Shown: positions 1 through 7,647, numbered from the stretch's first letter. The stretch is DNA of 60,371 nucleotides from Protofrankia sp. CiT1 (GCF_917627385.1 NZ_CAKJTL010000172.1:960-61330); one strand, 5' to 3'. Numbers and translations are program-made. Notes: generated by a model not told the origin, from the sequence alone.

Positions 1-165
1 TCCGCGGGTCGGCACCCGATCGTCATGGCATGCCGCCGGGCTGTCGCGCCGTTTCCGCTTCTCGGCGCTGACGCGCCTGCGGCGCGAAAGGACAGCAACC
101 GGCGGACACCGAGGCTGATGCCTCCCCGACGAACTCACCACTCACCCGCACACATGACCTGCGTG

Positions 166-573
166 TCAGGTCATGCTGAGCACCTCGGCGTTCACGCCCG
201 CCAGCCCGGTGAAGTCGGCGGACGCATCGGTCGTCAGCAGTATGCGTCCCTCGGCCACAGCCGTGGCAACAATGATCATGTCATGCGCTGGCCGCGGCCT
301 GCCGCGGTGCATGGCGTGGACAGCGAGTCGGGCGTGTGCCCGAGCGACGTCGAGCGTGTAGTCCACAACCGGCACGCTGGCAAGCACTGCCTCCACATGC
401 AGTGCACGACGCTGCTTGTGGGCCTCGGTCGCGCGCTCAACGCCCACGAGGAGCTCCATTGCGGTGATCGAGGCGATCGCCGCGTCGTCCGCCCCCAGGA
501 CCGCATCAATGTCGAGCGTGCCTCGCTCGAACGCGATGATGACCCCGGTATCGAGAATCACACGTCTGGCCAC
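166..573 (-). CDS. PIN-domain (VapC-like) ribonuclease toxin
   Basis: This 135-residue protein fits a single PIN domain. It opens with ILDTGVIIAFERG, which carries the first metal-binding Asp. SITAMELLVGVERA carries the second acidic residue, and HDMIIVATAVAEG plus LLTTDASADF supply the C-terminal acidic cluster. PIN toxins of this kind are Mg-dependent endoribonucleases that cut tRNA, rRNA or mRNA and are held in check by a cognate antitoxin. Its ATG overlaps the end of the upstream antitoxin gene by 16 bp, the usual coupled toxin-antitoxin arrangement. All acidic positions look intact, so the toxin is probably functional. The RNA target cannot be read from the sequence. Confidence 0.9.
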   Translation of the reverse strand: MARRVILDTGVIIAFERGTLDIDAVLGADDAAIASITAMELLVGVERATEAHKQRRALHVEAVLASVPVVDYTLDVARAHARLAVHAMHRGRPRPAHDMIIVATAVAEGRILLTTDASADFTGLAGVNAEVLSMT

Positions 574-821
574 GTGCGGACCTGATCGGTGAAGGAGGCC
601 CGCAGGTCGGCCCGTATGGCCTCAAGATCGTCGGCAAAGGCGGGATCTGGCGTGTGCTCCCGCAGCGCGTCTTTGAGCCGGTCGGCCGTGGTGCGCCGTT
701 CGGGGACGAACCGGCCGACCGTGACGCCATCCCGCGTGATCACCACAACTTGTCCGTGCTCGACCGCGTCGAGCACACTGGCGAAGTTGCGGGCCGCCTG
801 AGTGGCCGTCATGCTCTTCAT
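558..821 (-). CDS. Phd/YefM-family antitoxin paired with the PIN toxin
   Basis: This 87-residue protein begins with MKSMTATQAARNFASVLDAV, the standard Phd/YefM fold start, followed by VVITRDGVTVGRFVP. The N-terminal half should dimerise and bind the operator. The acidic C-terminal half (about residues 50-87) should wrap the toxin. It lies first in the operon, and its 3' end overlaps the PIN gene. Phd-type antitoxins with PIN toxins are a common vapBC-like pairing in actinomycetes. Autoregulation is expected, and the AT-rich divergent gap upstream holds suitable palindromes. Confidence 0.88.
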   Translation of the reverse strand: MKSMTATQAARNFASVLDAVEHGQVVVITRDGVTVGRFVPERRTTADRLKDALREHTPDPAFADDLEAIRADLRASFTDQVRTWPDV

Positions 822-849
822 GCGTTACACACTATCAGATTTACTTTGC

Positions 850-891
850 GTATACATAACTACCATATTTCCATGGAAGCCCCTCCATGGA
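850..891. promoter_or_regulatory. Candidate operators between divergent toxin-antitoxin operons
   Basis: The 214-bp gap between the Phd antitoxin gene (leftward) and the TacA-like gene (rightward) is the AT-richest stretch nearby. It holds a GTATAC palindrome at 850-855 and two copies of the 8-bp palindrome TCCATGGA at 870-877 and 884-891, 14 bp apart. Both neighbours encode autoregulatory DNA-binding antitoxins, so these are plausible operators. Which protein binds which site is unknown. Confidence 0.4.
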
Positions 892-1035
892 CAGCGACCA
901 GCGACCCAGAGCAGCGCTCTGATCACATGCGCCGCACTGTAGCAACCGGTGTAGCAACGGCTGCGGATGTGGGCGGATGTCAGCGAACGGCGGCGGACGG
1001 ATGACCCGTACGCCTACCAGGCGCACACTCGAAGC

Positions 1036-1305
1036 ATGACGATGGTCAAGAGCTCCCGCATCGCCGTCCGCCTACCCGAGGAACAGGACGCGCTGATCCG
1101 CGCGGCTGCCGAGGCCGAAGGCTCCACCGTCACCGAGTTCACCGTGAACGCCGCCGTGGCCAGAGCCAAGGACGTCCTGGCTGACCAGCGCCTGTTCACC
1201 CTGGGTAACGAGGCGTGGGCGGAATTCCTCACCGTCCTCGATCGTCCGGTGACCCGCAAGCCGCGGCTGGAGCGCCTGTTCGCCGAAGAATCGCTCTTTG
1301 AGTGA
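1036..1305 (+). CDS. DUF1778/TacA-like ribbon-helix-helix antitoxin
   Basis: This 89-residue protein starts MTMVKSSRIAVRLPEEQ, a ribbon-helix-helix strand-helix start typical of DUF1778 antitoxins. The second helix is TVTEFTVNAAVARA. The C-terminal half, through WAEFLTVLDRP and LERLFAEES, resembles the toxin-neutralising tail of TacA. The ATG at 1036 was chosen over an upstream in-frame start because the family begins just before the RHH strand. Its TGA overlaps the GTG of the next gene by 4 bp, so the pair is translationally coupled. In characterised systems the antitoxin blocks the acetyltransferase and represses the operon. Confidence 0.88.
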   Translation: MTMVKSSRIAVRLPEEQDALIRAAAEAEGSTVTEFTVNAAVARAKDVLADQRLFTLGNEAWAEFLTVLDRPVTRKPRLERLFAEESLFE

Positions 1306-1814
1306 GCGGCTACTCGGCCCCCCGGCCGATCATCGCCTCCGACGACCTGTCGGCCTTCGACAGCGGCGAGCTCTCGCTCGACGACTGGCTGCGCCGACGC
1401 GCGCTGGGCAACCAGGCGGCAGGAGCATCCCGCTGCTTCGTCACTATCCGCAACGGACGCGTCGTCGGCTACTACGCCCTGGCCACCGGGGCAGTCCAGC
1501 GACTGGACAGCAGTCGGCGCGTCGGGCAGGGCATGCCCGACCCCGTCTCGGTCATTCTGCTCGGCCGCCTCGCCGCCGACGCCAAGGAACAAGGCCGGGG
1601 CCTGGGTGCCCATCTGCTCCGGGACGCGATCACCCGCATCGTCTCCGCAGCGGAGATCGTCGGCGTACGAGCACTGCTCGTCCATGCGCTGCACGACCAG
1701 GCCCGGCAGTTCTACCTGCACTTCGGGTTCGAGCCCTCCCCGACCCACCCACTTCGCCTATTCCTTCTGATGAAGGATGCTAGAGCGCTGACCAGAGAGA
1801 GCACATCCGTATAG
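1302..1814 (+). CDS. GNAT-family toxin, TacT-like tRNA acetyltransferase
   Basis: The 170-residue GNAT protein starts at GTG 1302 inside the end of its antitoxin gene. The acetyl-CoA loop is visible as KEQGRGLGAHLLRDAI (about residues 95-110). It is preceded by the strand VSVILLGRLA and followed by FYLHFGFEPSP, where the conserved Tyr and the FGF motif of TacT/AtaT-type toxins lie. Such toxins acetylate the amino group of charged tRNAs and stop translation. Pairing with a DUF1778 antitoxin is diagnostic. The tRNA specificity cannot be inferred. Confidence 0.88.
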   Translation: MSGYSAPRPIIASDDLSAFDSGELSLDDWLRRRALGNQAAGASRCFVTIRNGRVVGYYALATGAVQRLDSSRRVGQGMPDPVSVILLGRLAADAKEQGRGLGAHLLRDAITRIVSAAEIVGVRALLVHALHDQARQFYLHFGFEPSPTHPLRLFLLMKDARALTRESTSV

Positions 1815-2013
1815 CCAGCTTGTTACGGGCACTGCCATCGCCATTGCTTGGGGTGATAGACGCAGGTAGACGGGCTGATACGACAAGGCTGGCCATCGCC
1901 GCGGTTTGCGTAGATGCTGTATAAGCCCCCGGGGGCACACGACTGAGGGTTCTGCGTGTTACTCGGCAACGCCTGGTCGCCGCGTCATGCCTGTTGGGAT
2001 AAGTTTTGTCTTA

Positions 2014-2212
2014 GAGCGACCGGCAATAGGGGCGCGGCGTCGCGGGGCTGGGGCACGCACCTCGCCGCATCGCTCCCCATCCATCGCTGCGCGATGCACG
2101 GGTACCCCGGCTCGTCGGTCGCCACCCAACACCTCCGGTGACTCCCTCCACTGCCTCGCGATGCACGCACCCAGTCCCGCTCCTTGATCCACACCCCTAT
2201 TGCCGGGCGCTC
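2014..2212. mobile_element. Inverted-repeat element, family 1 copy A (199 bp, MITE-like)
   Basis: The element begins GAGCGACCGGCAATAGGGG and ends with the near-complement CCCCTATTGCCGGGCGCTC. It is flanked by TTA on both sides (2011-2013 and 2213-2215), a target duplication of the TNA type made by several IS5-group elements. The inner parts GCTGGGGC and CCCGCTCCTTGATCC recur in copy B (20786-20876), and the right half recurs in copy C (44190-44241). It has no open reading frame of its own, so it would have to be moved by a transposase encoded elsewhere. Family membership rests on my alignment by eye. Confidence 0.72.
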
Positions 2213-2215
2213 TTA

Positions 2216-2413
2216 CGCGGCATCAAATGTTGGATCTTCAACGCCGAACGGGATGTTCTTCTCCTGCGGGTGCCCGCATGGGTGGGCGAGCACGAAGCGC
2301 TCTGGCAGCCGATCACCAGCGGCATCGAAGCCAAGGAGACCACCCTGCGGAAAGATCTGGCCGCGATGGGCATCCAGGCCCACATCTCGACAGCGGCCCC
2401 CGGACCTAACTGA
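2216..2413 (+). pseudogene. Degenerate NUDIX-like fragment beside copy A
   Basis: Reading rightward from the repeat element, the frame gives CWIFNAERDVLLLRVP and then ALWQPITSGIEAKE, which resembles the substrate strand and the start of a NUDIX box. The rest of the box is wrong. The spacing from Glu to Arg is about four residues short, and the catalytic Glu pair is replaced in RKDLAAMGI. The open frame runs out of the inverted-repeat element without its own start, so a NUDIX-type gene was probably truncated here. A small unrelated protein cannot be excluded. Confidence 0.45.
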
Positions 2414-2677
2414 CCATCACCATCGGACGCTGTAACGTCCTACCGGGTTGTGAAGGGCGCCGGCCGGGTCGAGATACCCGAAGCTGTTGCCCAGGCACAC
2501 GACCGCGTCGACTTCAACACCGGTGTCTTCGGGCCTGGAGGCGGCTGCCACCGGCACGCGGCGGGCACCGTAGGGCCGCCCCCGCACCCGCCACACACGC
2601 CCGGCCGGCGTTCCGGTCGAACTACGCGATTTTCGTGGCGTTGCCTTCTCCCAGACCCCCAGATTCAGGCCTTCGCA

Positions 2678-2695
2678 AAGCTTGAATTCAAGCTT
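2678..2695. promoter_or_regulatory. Perfect 18-bp palindrome, probable antitoxin operator
   Basis: AAGCTTGAATTCAAGCTT reads identically on both strands and ends 3 bp before the ATG at 2699. In a background of about 70% GC this AT-rich palindrome stands out. A position directly before a Phd-type antitoxin gene fits an autoregulatory operator overlapping the promoter or transcription start. Binding is inferred. Confidence 0.6.
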
Positions 2696-2698
2696 AAA

Positions 2699-2989
2699 AT
2701 GGTGCCCATGCAGACGCTACCGATCTCGAAGGTCAAGGACAGGCTCAACGAACTGGTCGACGCCGCCGCGATCACTCACGAGCAAGTGACCATCACCAAG
2801 AACGGCTCGCCGGCGGCCGTCCTGATCGGCGTCGACGAGTGGGAGTCGATCCAGGAGACCCTGTACTGGCTGTCGCAGCCGAGCATCCGCGAATCTCTCG
2901 CCGAGGCCACGGCCGACGTGACGGCCGGGCGGGTCTTCGACGAAGCGCAGATCCGCGCCGAGTTCAGCGTGCCCAGGCGCGACCGGTAA
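2699..2989 (+). CDS. Phd/YefM (RelB-like) antitoxin
   Basis: The 96-residue protein contains MQTLPISKVKDRLNELVDAA, the usual Phd/YefM N terminus, then VTITKNGSPAAVLIGVDEWE, the second half of the dimerisation and DNA-binding fold. The acidic tail, about residues 60-96, should contact the toxin. Translation may start at ATG 2699 or ATG 2708; the family normally begins near the second. It is followed 8 bp later by a RelE-family gene on the same strand. The 18-bp palindrome upstream suggests conditional cooperativity-type autoregulation. Confidence 0.88.
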   Translation: MVPMQTLPISKVKDRLNELVDAAAITHEQVTITKNGSPAAVLIGVDEWESIQETLYWLSQPSIRESLAEATADVTAGRVFDEAQIRAEFSVPRRDR

Positions 2990-2997
2990 CGCGCCCG

Positions 2998-3270
2998 GTG
3001 AGCTATGAGGTGGTCTTCACGGCCACGGCACGGCGAGACCTCCAGCACATCCCACCGCGCATCGTGCCAGCGATCATCGAGTTCGTCTTCGGCGACCTCG
3101 CGGTCGCACCGCAGCGGGTCGGCAAACCTCTCGAACGGGAACTGGCAGGCACCTTCAGTGCCCGTCGCGGGCCGTACCGGGTGCTGTACGTGGTCGACGA
3201 GGAAGCGAAGCTCGTGACGCTTCTGCGGATCGCTCACCGAGCCGATGTCTACCGCCCCGGCGGTAGGTAG
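2998..3270 (+). CDS. RelE/ParE-family toxin
   Basis: This 90-residue protein starts at GTG 2998 with VSYEVVFTATARRDLQHIPP, the signature beta-strand and helix of RelE/ParE toxins. It continues to GKPLERELAGTFSARRGPYR and VLYVVDEEAKLVTLLRIAHRADVYR. The conserved Arg residues near RRGPYRVLY and the C-terminal His/Arg/Tyr suit an mRNA-cleaving RelE rather than a gyrase-poisoning ParE, but this is not decisive. The gene forms a two-gene operon with the preceding antitoxin. The start follows the antitoxin stop and matches the family N terminus. Confidence 0.88.
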   Translation: MSYEVVFTATARRDLQHIPPRIVPAIIEFVFGDLAVAPQRVGKPLERELAGTFSARRGPYRVLYVVDEEAKLVTLLRIAHRADVYRPGGR

Positions 3271-3326
3271 AAGGAGGTCTGGCCCCGGCTGGGCACCGCG
3301 AGTTCGACGACGCTTCGATAGCCACC

Positions 3327-3367
3327 GTCATCGCGTGCAGCCCCAGCCTGAAGCTGCACGCGATGAC
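3327..3367 (+). terminator. Hairpin downstream of the RelE operon
   Basis: Perfect 14-bp arms (GTCATCGCGTGCAG at 3327-3340 and CTGCACGCGATGAC at 3354-3367) enclose a 13-nt loop about 55 bp after the toxin stop. There is no U-tract, which is common for actinobacterial terminators. The rest of the gap to 3721 shows no supported gene. Confidence 0.5.
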
Positions 3368-3721
3368 AAGCCGGCCGGTTCGAGAACCGCTGGTCGCGCC
3401 CGCAACCTTCTGCGTGCCGTCTTGCCGGGGGCACGCAAGAACGATCTTTGTCGCGCTGTTTGTGCTGGTCAAACAGGATGAGCAATATCGGAACCAACCT
3501 TGGGTCGCTCGGGTCCAAAGCGCGCGGCGGGAGCACCGCTGCCGATCGTCGCGTCCCAGATGGAACGGTCGGCCTTCCTTTGGCCTGTGCCGTGCCAGGG
3601 CCGGCGAATCAGCGCGGACGTGCTACCGTGCGCAAATAGATCACCTCATAAAATGCCGCCCCCGACGGGCCGCGGAGCCGCGCTGACGGGGCATTCCTGG
3701 TCAGGCTGATGAGGGGGCGAT

Positions 3722-4207
3722 GTGCCTGGCACGAGGCGCTCGGGGGATGGTGCCCCCAGCGGGACCACGGACGCGGAGACCGGCGCGGCCGGCCACTGCG
3801 ACTTCTTCCTTACCCATGCCCGCGCCGATGCCGAATGGGCGAAATGGATCGCCTGGCAACTCGAGGAGCACGTACGTTTCGACGGTCGGAAGGCGCAGGT
3901 TTTTCTCGAAGCCTAGGATATCGTGCCCGGATCGGATCTGGTAGCCAACATCAGCCGCATGCTCGACCGCTCCGACCGGGTCGTGCCCATCCTCTCGCCA
4001 CACTATTTCGCCGATCCCGGCAATCATGTGTGGCCGGCGGCCTGGACGGGCGACCAGGACCGGCTTCGGCGCATCGTGCCGGTGCGGGTCGAGGCCTGCG
4101 TACCTACCGGCCTGCTCCGGACGATCCATTACATCGACCTGGTCGGCATGGACGCCGAGGCGGCCGCAGCGGCCCTGCGCACCAGGATGTCCGACGCCAT
4201 CAAGGGT
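3722..4207 (+). pseudogene. TIR-domain protein interrupted by an in-frame TAG
   Basis: From GTG 3722, behind a good GAGGGGG ribosome site, the frame encodes CDFFLTHARADAEWAKWIAW and then QVFLEA. A TAG at 3914-3916 follows, and the same frame continues DIVPGSDLVANISRMLDRSD, VVPILSPHYFAD, IVPVRVEAC and YIDLVGMDAE. Together these cover a full TIR domain of the effector type. The TAG sits where related TIR domains have Trp, so TGG to TAG is the simplest change. The position that normally holds the NADase catalytic Glu before Trp appears to be Val (HVWPAAW). The domain runs to within 10 bp of the next gene and has no clean stop of its own. It is probably non-functional unless the stop is read through. 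Confidence 0.72.
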
Positions 4208-4215
4208 CGACTGAC

Positions 4216-5526
4216 ATGCCGACGCCGACGGTCAGAACGGCCTGCCGCCTCGCGTCTGCCGCGCTGCTGGCCTGTCTCGTCTACGCGCTGGGAGTCAGCG
4301 GTTGTTCGTCGCGGGAATCCGGCGACGACGGCGTCGGGCCGATCACCTTCTCCGGGATCGCCGACCTCACCTACGGCCACCAGGTCACCAACGCCGTCGG
4401 CCGCTGGAACCGGGAACACCCGGACCAGCACGTCCGATACATCGAGCAGACCGACTCCGCCGACGAGCAGCGCGCCCAGCTCATCGCGACCGCGCAGGGC
4501 TCGCACGAGTGTTATGACGTGCATTCGCTCGATGTGGTGTGGACGGCGGAGTTCGCCCGCGGCCACCTTGTCGTACCGCTGGATGCGCACGAGTCGCGCG
4601 CGTACGGGATCAGAAAGGATCTCTTCGTCCCCGCGGCGTGGGCGAGCGGGCGTTACCGCAACCAGCAGTGGGCCGTGCCGTTCCTCGTCAACACCCCGCT
4701 GCTGCTCTACCGCAAGGACATTCTCGACGCGGAGCGGCTGCTCCCGCCCACCAGCCTGAACGAGATGATCTCGCAGATCAAGTTGATCAACAAGCGGCGC
4801 GCCACCGCCGGCCAGCCGCCGGTCGGCGGCTTCGGCGGTCAGTTCGCCCGCTACGAGGGCCTCACCGTAAACGCCCTGGAAATCATCCGCAGCCTCGGCG
4901 GCGACCTCGCCGCGGGCCCCGACACGCCGCTCTCCGAACCCGACGACATCGGCGCGGCCCTGCGCCTGCTCGCGGCCGGCACCGAGGCCGGCACCGAGGC
5001 CGGCGGCTGGCTGCCGCAGGAAACGCTGACCGATCGCGAGCAGGGCAGCCGAGACGCCTTCACCCAGGGCCAGCTGCTATTCCTGCGCAACTGGCCCTAT
5101 GCCTACAAACTGGTCACGGCCGCGGGCTCACCGCTCGCCGGAAAGGTGGGTGTGGTGCCGCTGCCCTGGAGCGGCGTCCTCGGCGGCCACAACCTCGCCG
5201 TGTCGACCTGCTCCCGGCACCGCGCCACCGCCTGGTCGTTCATCAGCTACATGACGACCAACCGCGACATCCAGTCGGCCATGTTCCGCGACGGCGGCTA
5301 CCCGGCCGCTCTGCTCGCCGTCTACAGCGACCACGAGGACGAGTTCGGCCGAGCGGTCGTCAGCAGCCTGAAGGGCGCCGGCACCCGTCCGATCAGCCCG
5401 TACTACGCTGCCGTGAGCGGAACCATCCAGGATGCCGTCCACAGCGTGCTGACCCACGAGCGCACCCCCGCCGAGGCCGTCGCCTTCCTCCAGCAGCAGC
5501 TGCCCGATGCCCTCCATGGCGGATAG
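4216..5526 (+). CDS. ABC-type extracellular solute-binding lipoprotein (sugar family)
   Basis: The 436-residue protein starts at ATG 4216 with AAGGG at a workable distance. It has a lipoprotein signal peptide, with a hydrophobic core ending LGVSGCSS, so Cys about 32 should be acylated. The body resembles bacterial family-1 solute-binding proteins: NAVGRWNREHPDQHVRYIEQ, then DVHSLDVVWTAEFARGHLV, PFLVNTPLLLYRKDIL and GVLGGHNLAVSTCSRHRATA. These proteins capture sugars or related solutes outside the membrane and hand them to a permease. No permease or ATPase gene is adjacent, so it is an orphan here. It directly follows the broken TIR gene, which may once have been co-transcribed with it. Confidence 0.85.
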   Translation: MPTPTVRTACRLASAALLACLVYALGVSGCSSRESGDDGVGPITFSGIADLTYGHQVTNAVGRWNREHPDQHVRYIEQTDSADEQRAQLIATAQGSHECYDVHSLDVVWTAEFARGHLVVPLDAHESRAYGIRKDLFVPAAWASGRYRNQQWAVPFLVNTPLLLYRKDILDAERLLPPTSLNEMISQIKLINKRRATAGQPPVGGFGGQFARYEGLTVNALEIIRSLGGDLAAGPDTPLSEPDDIGAALRLLAAGTEAGTEAGGWLPQETLTDREQGSRDAFTQGQLLFLRNWPYAYKLVTAAGSPLAGKVGVVPLPWSGVLGGHNLAVSTCSRHRATAWSFISYMTTNRDIQSAMFRDGGYPAALLAVYSDHEDEFGRAVVSSLKGAGTRPISPYYAAVSGTIQDAVHSVLTHERTPAEAVAFLQQQLPDALHGG

Positions 5527-5602
5527 CCGGTCGCGCCCCTGCTTGCGAATGATGGATGCCGCGGACGGCCGGGCCGGGTAACGGATTCGAGGCGTGCGGG
5601 AG

Positions 5603-6487
5603 TCAGCGGTCGGCTGGGAGGCCGAAGAGCTGGGTCCAGTAGACGCCGTAGCTGCCGCCGCGGGCACAGCCGACCCCGATCTGGGTGAAGTCCCCGGTAA
5701 GGATGTTCTTCCGGTGCCCGGGGCTGTTCATCCAGCCGGCCATCACCTCGGCCGGGCCCGGCTGTCCCGCGGCGACGTTCTCACCCAGCATGCGGTAGCG
5801 ATAGCCGGCCGCGGCGGCGCGGTCGGACATCGTCCGCCCGTCCAGGCTGACGTGGTCCATATAGCTGTTGGCCGCCATGTCCTCGCTGTGCCGCTGCGCG
5901 GCCAGGGCCAGGCGGGGCTCGGACGCCAGCGGTCCAGCGCCGGTCCTGGCGCGCTCGGCGTTCACCAGCACGACCACCTCCGCCAGCGGGCCGGCCAGCG
6001 GCGCGGTGTCGTCGTCCACCTGGACGCCGAAATCACGGACAAGCCCGGCAAGACCGTCAGAGTAGCCCTGGCCAAGCGCACGGATCTTCCAGGCGCCGCC
6101 ACGCCGGTAGATCTCGGCGAGGAGAAACACGGTCTCAGCGCGTGGCCGGGGCGGTGTGAAGCGCACCAGCGTGGAGCCTTCACCACCGCGGATATCCAGC
6201 ACCGGCACTGGCAGCTGCCCGAGTGACAGCGCGCTGTCAGCGGGGCTCACGACCACCACCACCCGGCTCGCCCCTGGCCGCAACCGGCCCGGATCGATGG
6301 TCACGTTGTCACCGTTCACCGTGGCGCCAGGCGCGGACGGCTGGTTATAGAAGACGAAGTCCTGATCTGCCGCGACCTTCCCGTCGTCACCGGTGATGAG
6401 AAGCGAGAGGTCGAAGGGGCCGGGCACACGGACCGACAGGACGCCACCGGGTAACGGCCGGTTGGCACCGGCAACCAGCTCGATCAT
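5603..6487 (-). CDS. TerD-domain / CAP (SCP) domain fusion protein
   Basis: From ATG 6487, with GGGAGC upstream, the 294-residue protein begins MIELVAGANRPLPGG, a TerD-type start. It continues LSLLITGDDGKVAADQDFVF and FYNQPSAPGA, features of the tellurite-resistance/stress fold. From about residue 165 to the end comes a CAP/SCP domain: VVLVNAERARTGAGPL, HSEDMAANSYMDHVS, YRMLGENVAAG, VMAGWMNSPGHRKNIL and GVYWTQLFG. The CAP His and Glu residues are present. No signal peptide is visible, although CAP domains are usually exported and TerD domains are cytoplasmic. The gene converges on the solute-binding gene. Confidence 0.85.
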   Translation of the reverse strand: MIELVAGANRPLPGGVLSVRVPGPFDLSLLITGDDGKVAADQDFVFYNQPSAPGATVNGDNVTIDPGRLRPGASRVVVVVSPADSALSLGQLPVPVLDIRGGEGSTLVRFTPPRPRAETVFLLAEIYRRGGAWKIRALGQGYSDGLAGLVRDFGVQVDDDTAPLAGPLAEVVVLVNAERARTGAGPLASEPRLALAAQRHSEDMAANSYMDHVSLDGRTMSDRAAAAGYRYRMLGENVAAGQPGPAEVMAGWMNSPGHRKNILTGDFTQIGVGCARGGSYGVYWTQLFGLPADR

Positions 6488-6623
6488 GACAGCTCCCGAA
6501 CACGTTGCCGGCCTGTGTTGTGTGCTGCCGGTAGGCGGCATCGCCACGGCGCGGATAGGCTAGGTCACGGAAAGGACGTAAAGTCACATTTTGGCCCTGC
6601 CACCAGATGTTATTGTGCCCGGC

Positions 6624-7466
6624 ATGGCCGAGCCGGCGTCCCCCTCGCTGGGATCTTCTTCCTCCTCCAATACTCCCACCGCGCTCGACGGGGCAACGTC
6701 ACAAACCTCGTGCCCAGAGCCGCCACCCACTCCACCGATGCCGGTGGCCAGCACCTCAGTCAAACGATCGATCAAGCTGTTCCAGGCCTGCCGCCGCGAG
6801 CAGGTCGATCCCGCAGGCTTCTACTCGTTGCTCGCCGCGGACTCGGTACACCAGCTCAGCCAGTTCACCTCGCTGGCGGGGTCGGTCGTGCTGGACGTCG
6901 GCGGCGGCCCCGGCTATTTCCGCGCCGCGTTCGGGCGAGCCGGAGCCCGGTACTTCTGGGTTGAGCCGGATATCTCGGAGATGAGCGCGGGAGGGATCGT
7001 GGAGCCGGGACGGGTGCTCGGCAGTGCCCTGGACATGCCGTTCGCCACCGCCTCGGTGGACGTCTGCTATTCCTCAAACGTCCTTGAGCACGTCCCCGAC
7101 CCGTGGCGGATGTGTGCCGAAATGGTGCGGGTGACCCGCCCCGGCGGTGTGATCTTCCTGAGTTTCACCAACTGGCTGTCACCGTGGGGTGGCCACGAAA
7201 CCTCACCATGGCATTATCTGGGCGGCCACCGGGCGGCGCTGCGATACAAGCGCCGCAGCGGTGTCGCGCCCAAGAACCTCTACGGCACCAGTCTGTTCCC
7301 GGTGTCGGTCGCCGACGCCCTGGCCTGGGCACGCGGCCGAGCCGACATCCAGATCCTCGAGGCCATGCCGAGGTACCTGCCTACCTGGACAAAACCAGTC
7401 CTGCGGGTTCGGGGCCTGCGGGAGGTCGTCACCTGGAACCTCGCGATGGTCTTCCGCAAACGTTGA
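6624..7466 (+). CDS. Class I SAM-dependent methyltransferase
   Basis: The 280-residue protein has a Pro/Ser/Thr-rich N-terminal stretch and then a methyltransferase core. VVLDVGGGPGYFRAAFGRAG is motif I (SAM binding), WVEPD is the acidic end of strand 2, ALDMPFATASVDVCYSSNVL spans motifs II and III, and VLEHVPDPWRMCAEMVRVTR with PGGVIFLSFTNWLSPW completes the fold. It resembles actinobacterial Rv0224c-like methyltransferases. The start is uncertain: ATG 6624 is given, but GTG 6615 and TTG 6591 are in frame. The substrate is unknown. It is divergent from the TerD-CAP gene and convergent with the helicase fusion. Confidence 0.82.
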   Translation: MAEPASPSLGSSSSSNTPTALDGATSQTSCPEPPPTPPMPVASTSVKRSIKLFQACRREQVDPAGFYSLLAADSVHQLSQFTSLAGSVVLDVGGGPGYFRAAFGRAGARYFWVEPDISEMSAGGIVEPGRVLGSALDMPFATASVDVCYSSNVLEHVPDPWRMCAEMVRVTRPGGVIFLSFTNWLSPWGGHETSPWHYLGGHRAALRYKRRSGVAPKNLYGTSLFPVSVADALAWARGRADIQILEAMPRYLPTWTKPVLRVRGLREVVTWNLAMVFRKR

Positions 7467-7647
7467 CAAAAAGCTGTCATCGAATGCATCCCGACATACG
7501 ATCCGGCCACGTCGACGACATTGTTCCCGACGGTGTCGTCGACGCGGCCATCGTCACCAGGATTATCGCCATCAGGAGCCAGCCGCACCCTGAACCCCGA
7601 GTGTGCACAGGATCGAAAAATGCGCTGGAATCGCACATGGCCGCAGT

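Noticed and set aside
25-585. 186-codon plus-strand frame opposite the PIN toxin gene
   Set aside because: Shadow of the PIN and Phd genes, with no domain similarity.
1925-1936. GCCCCCGGGGGC palindrome, considered as a tRNA arm or terminator
   Set aside because: No cloverleaf can be drawn around it and there is no T-run; too short to interpret.
3709-4215. Upstream in-frame extension of the solute-binding lipoprotein
   Set aside because: It would place the lipoprotein signal inside the protein. The same DNA encodes a TIR domain in another frame, so ATG 4216 is the sensible start.
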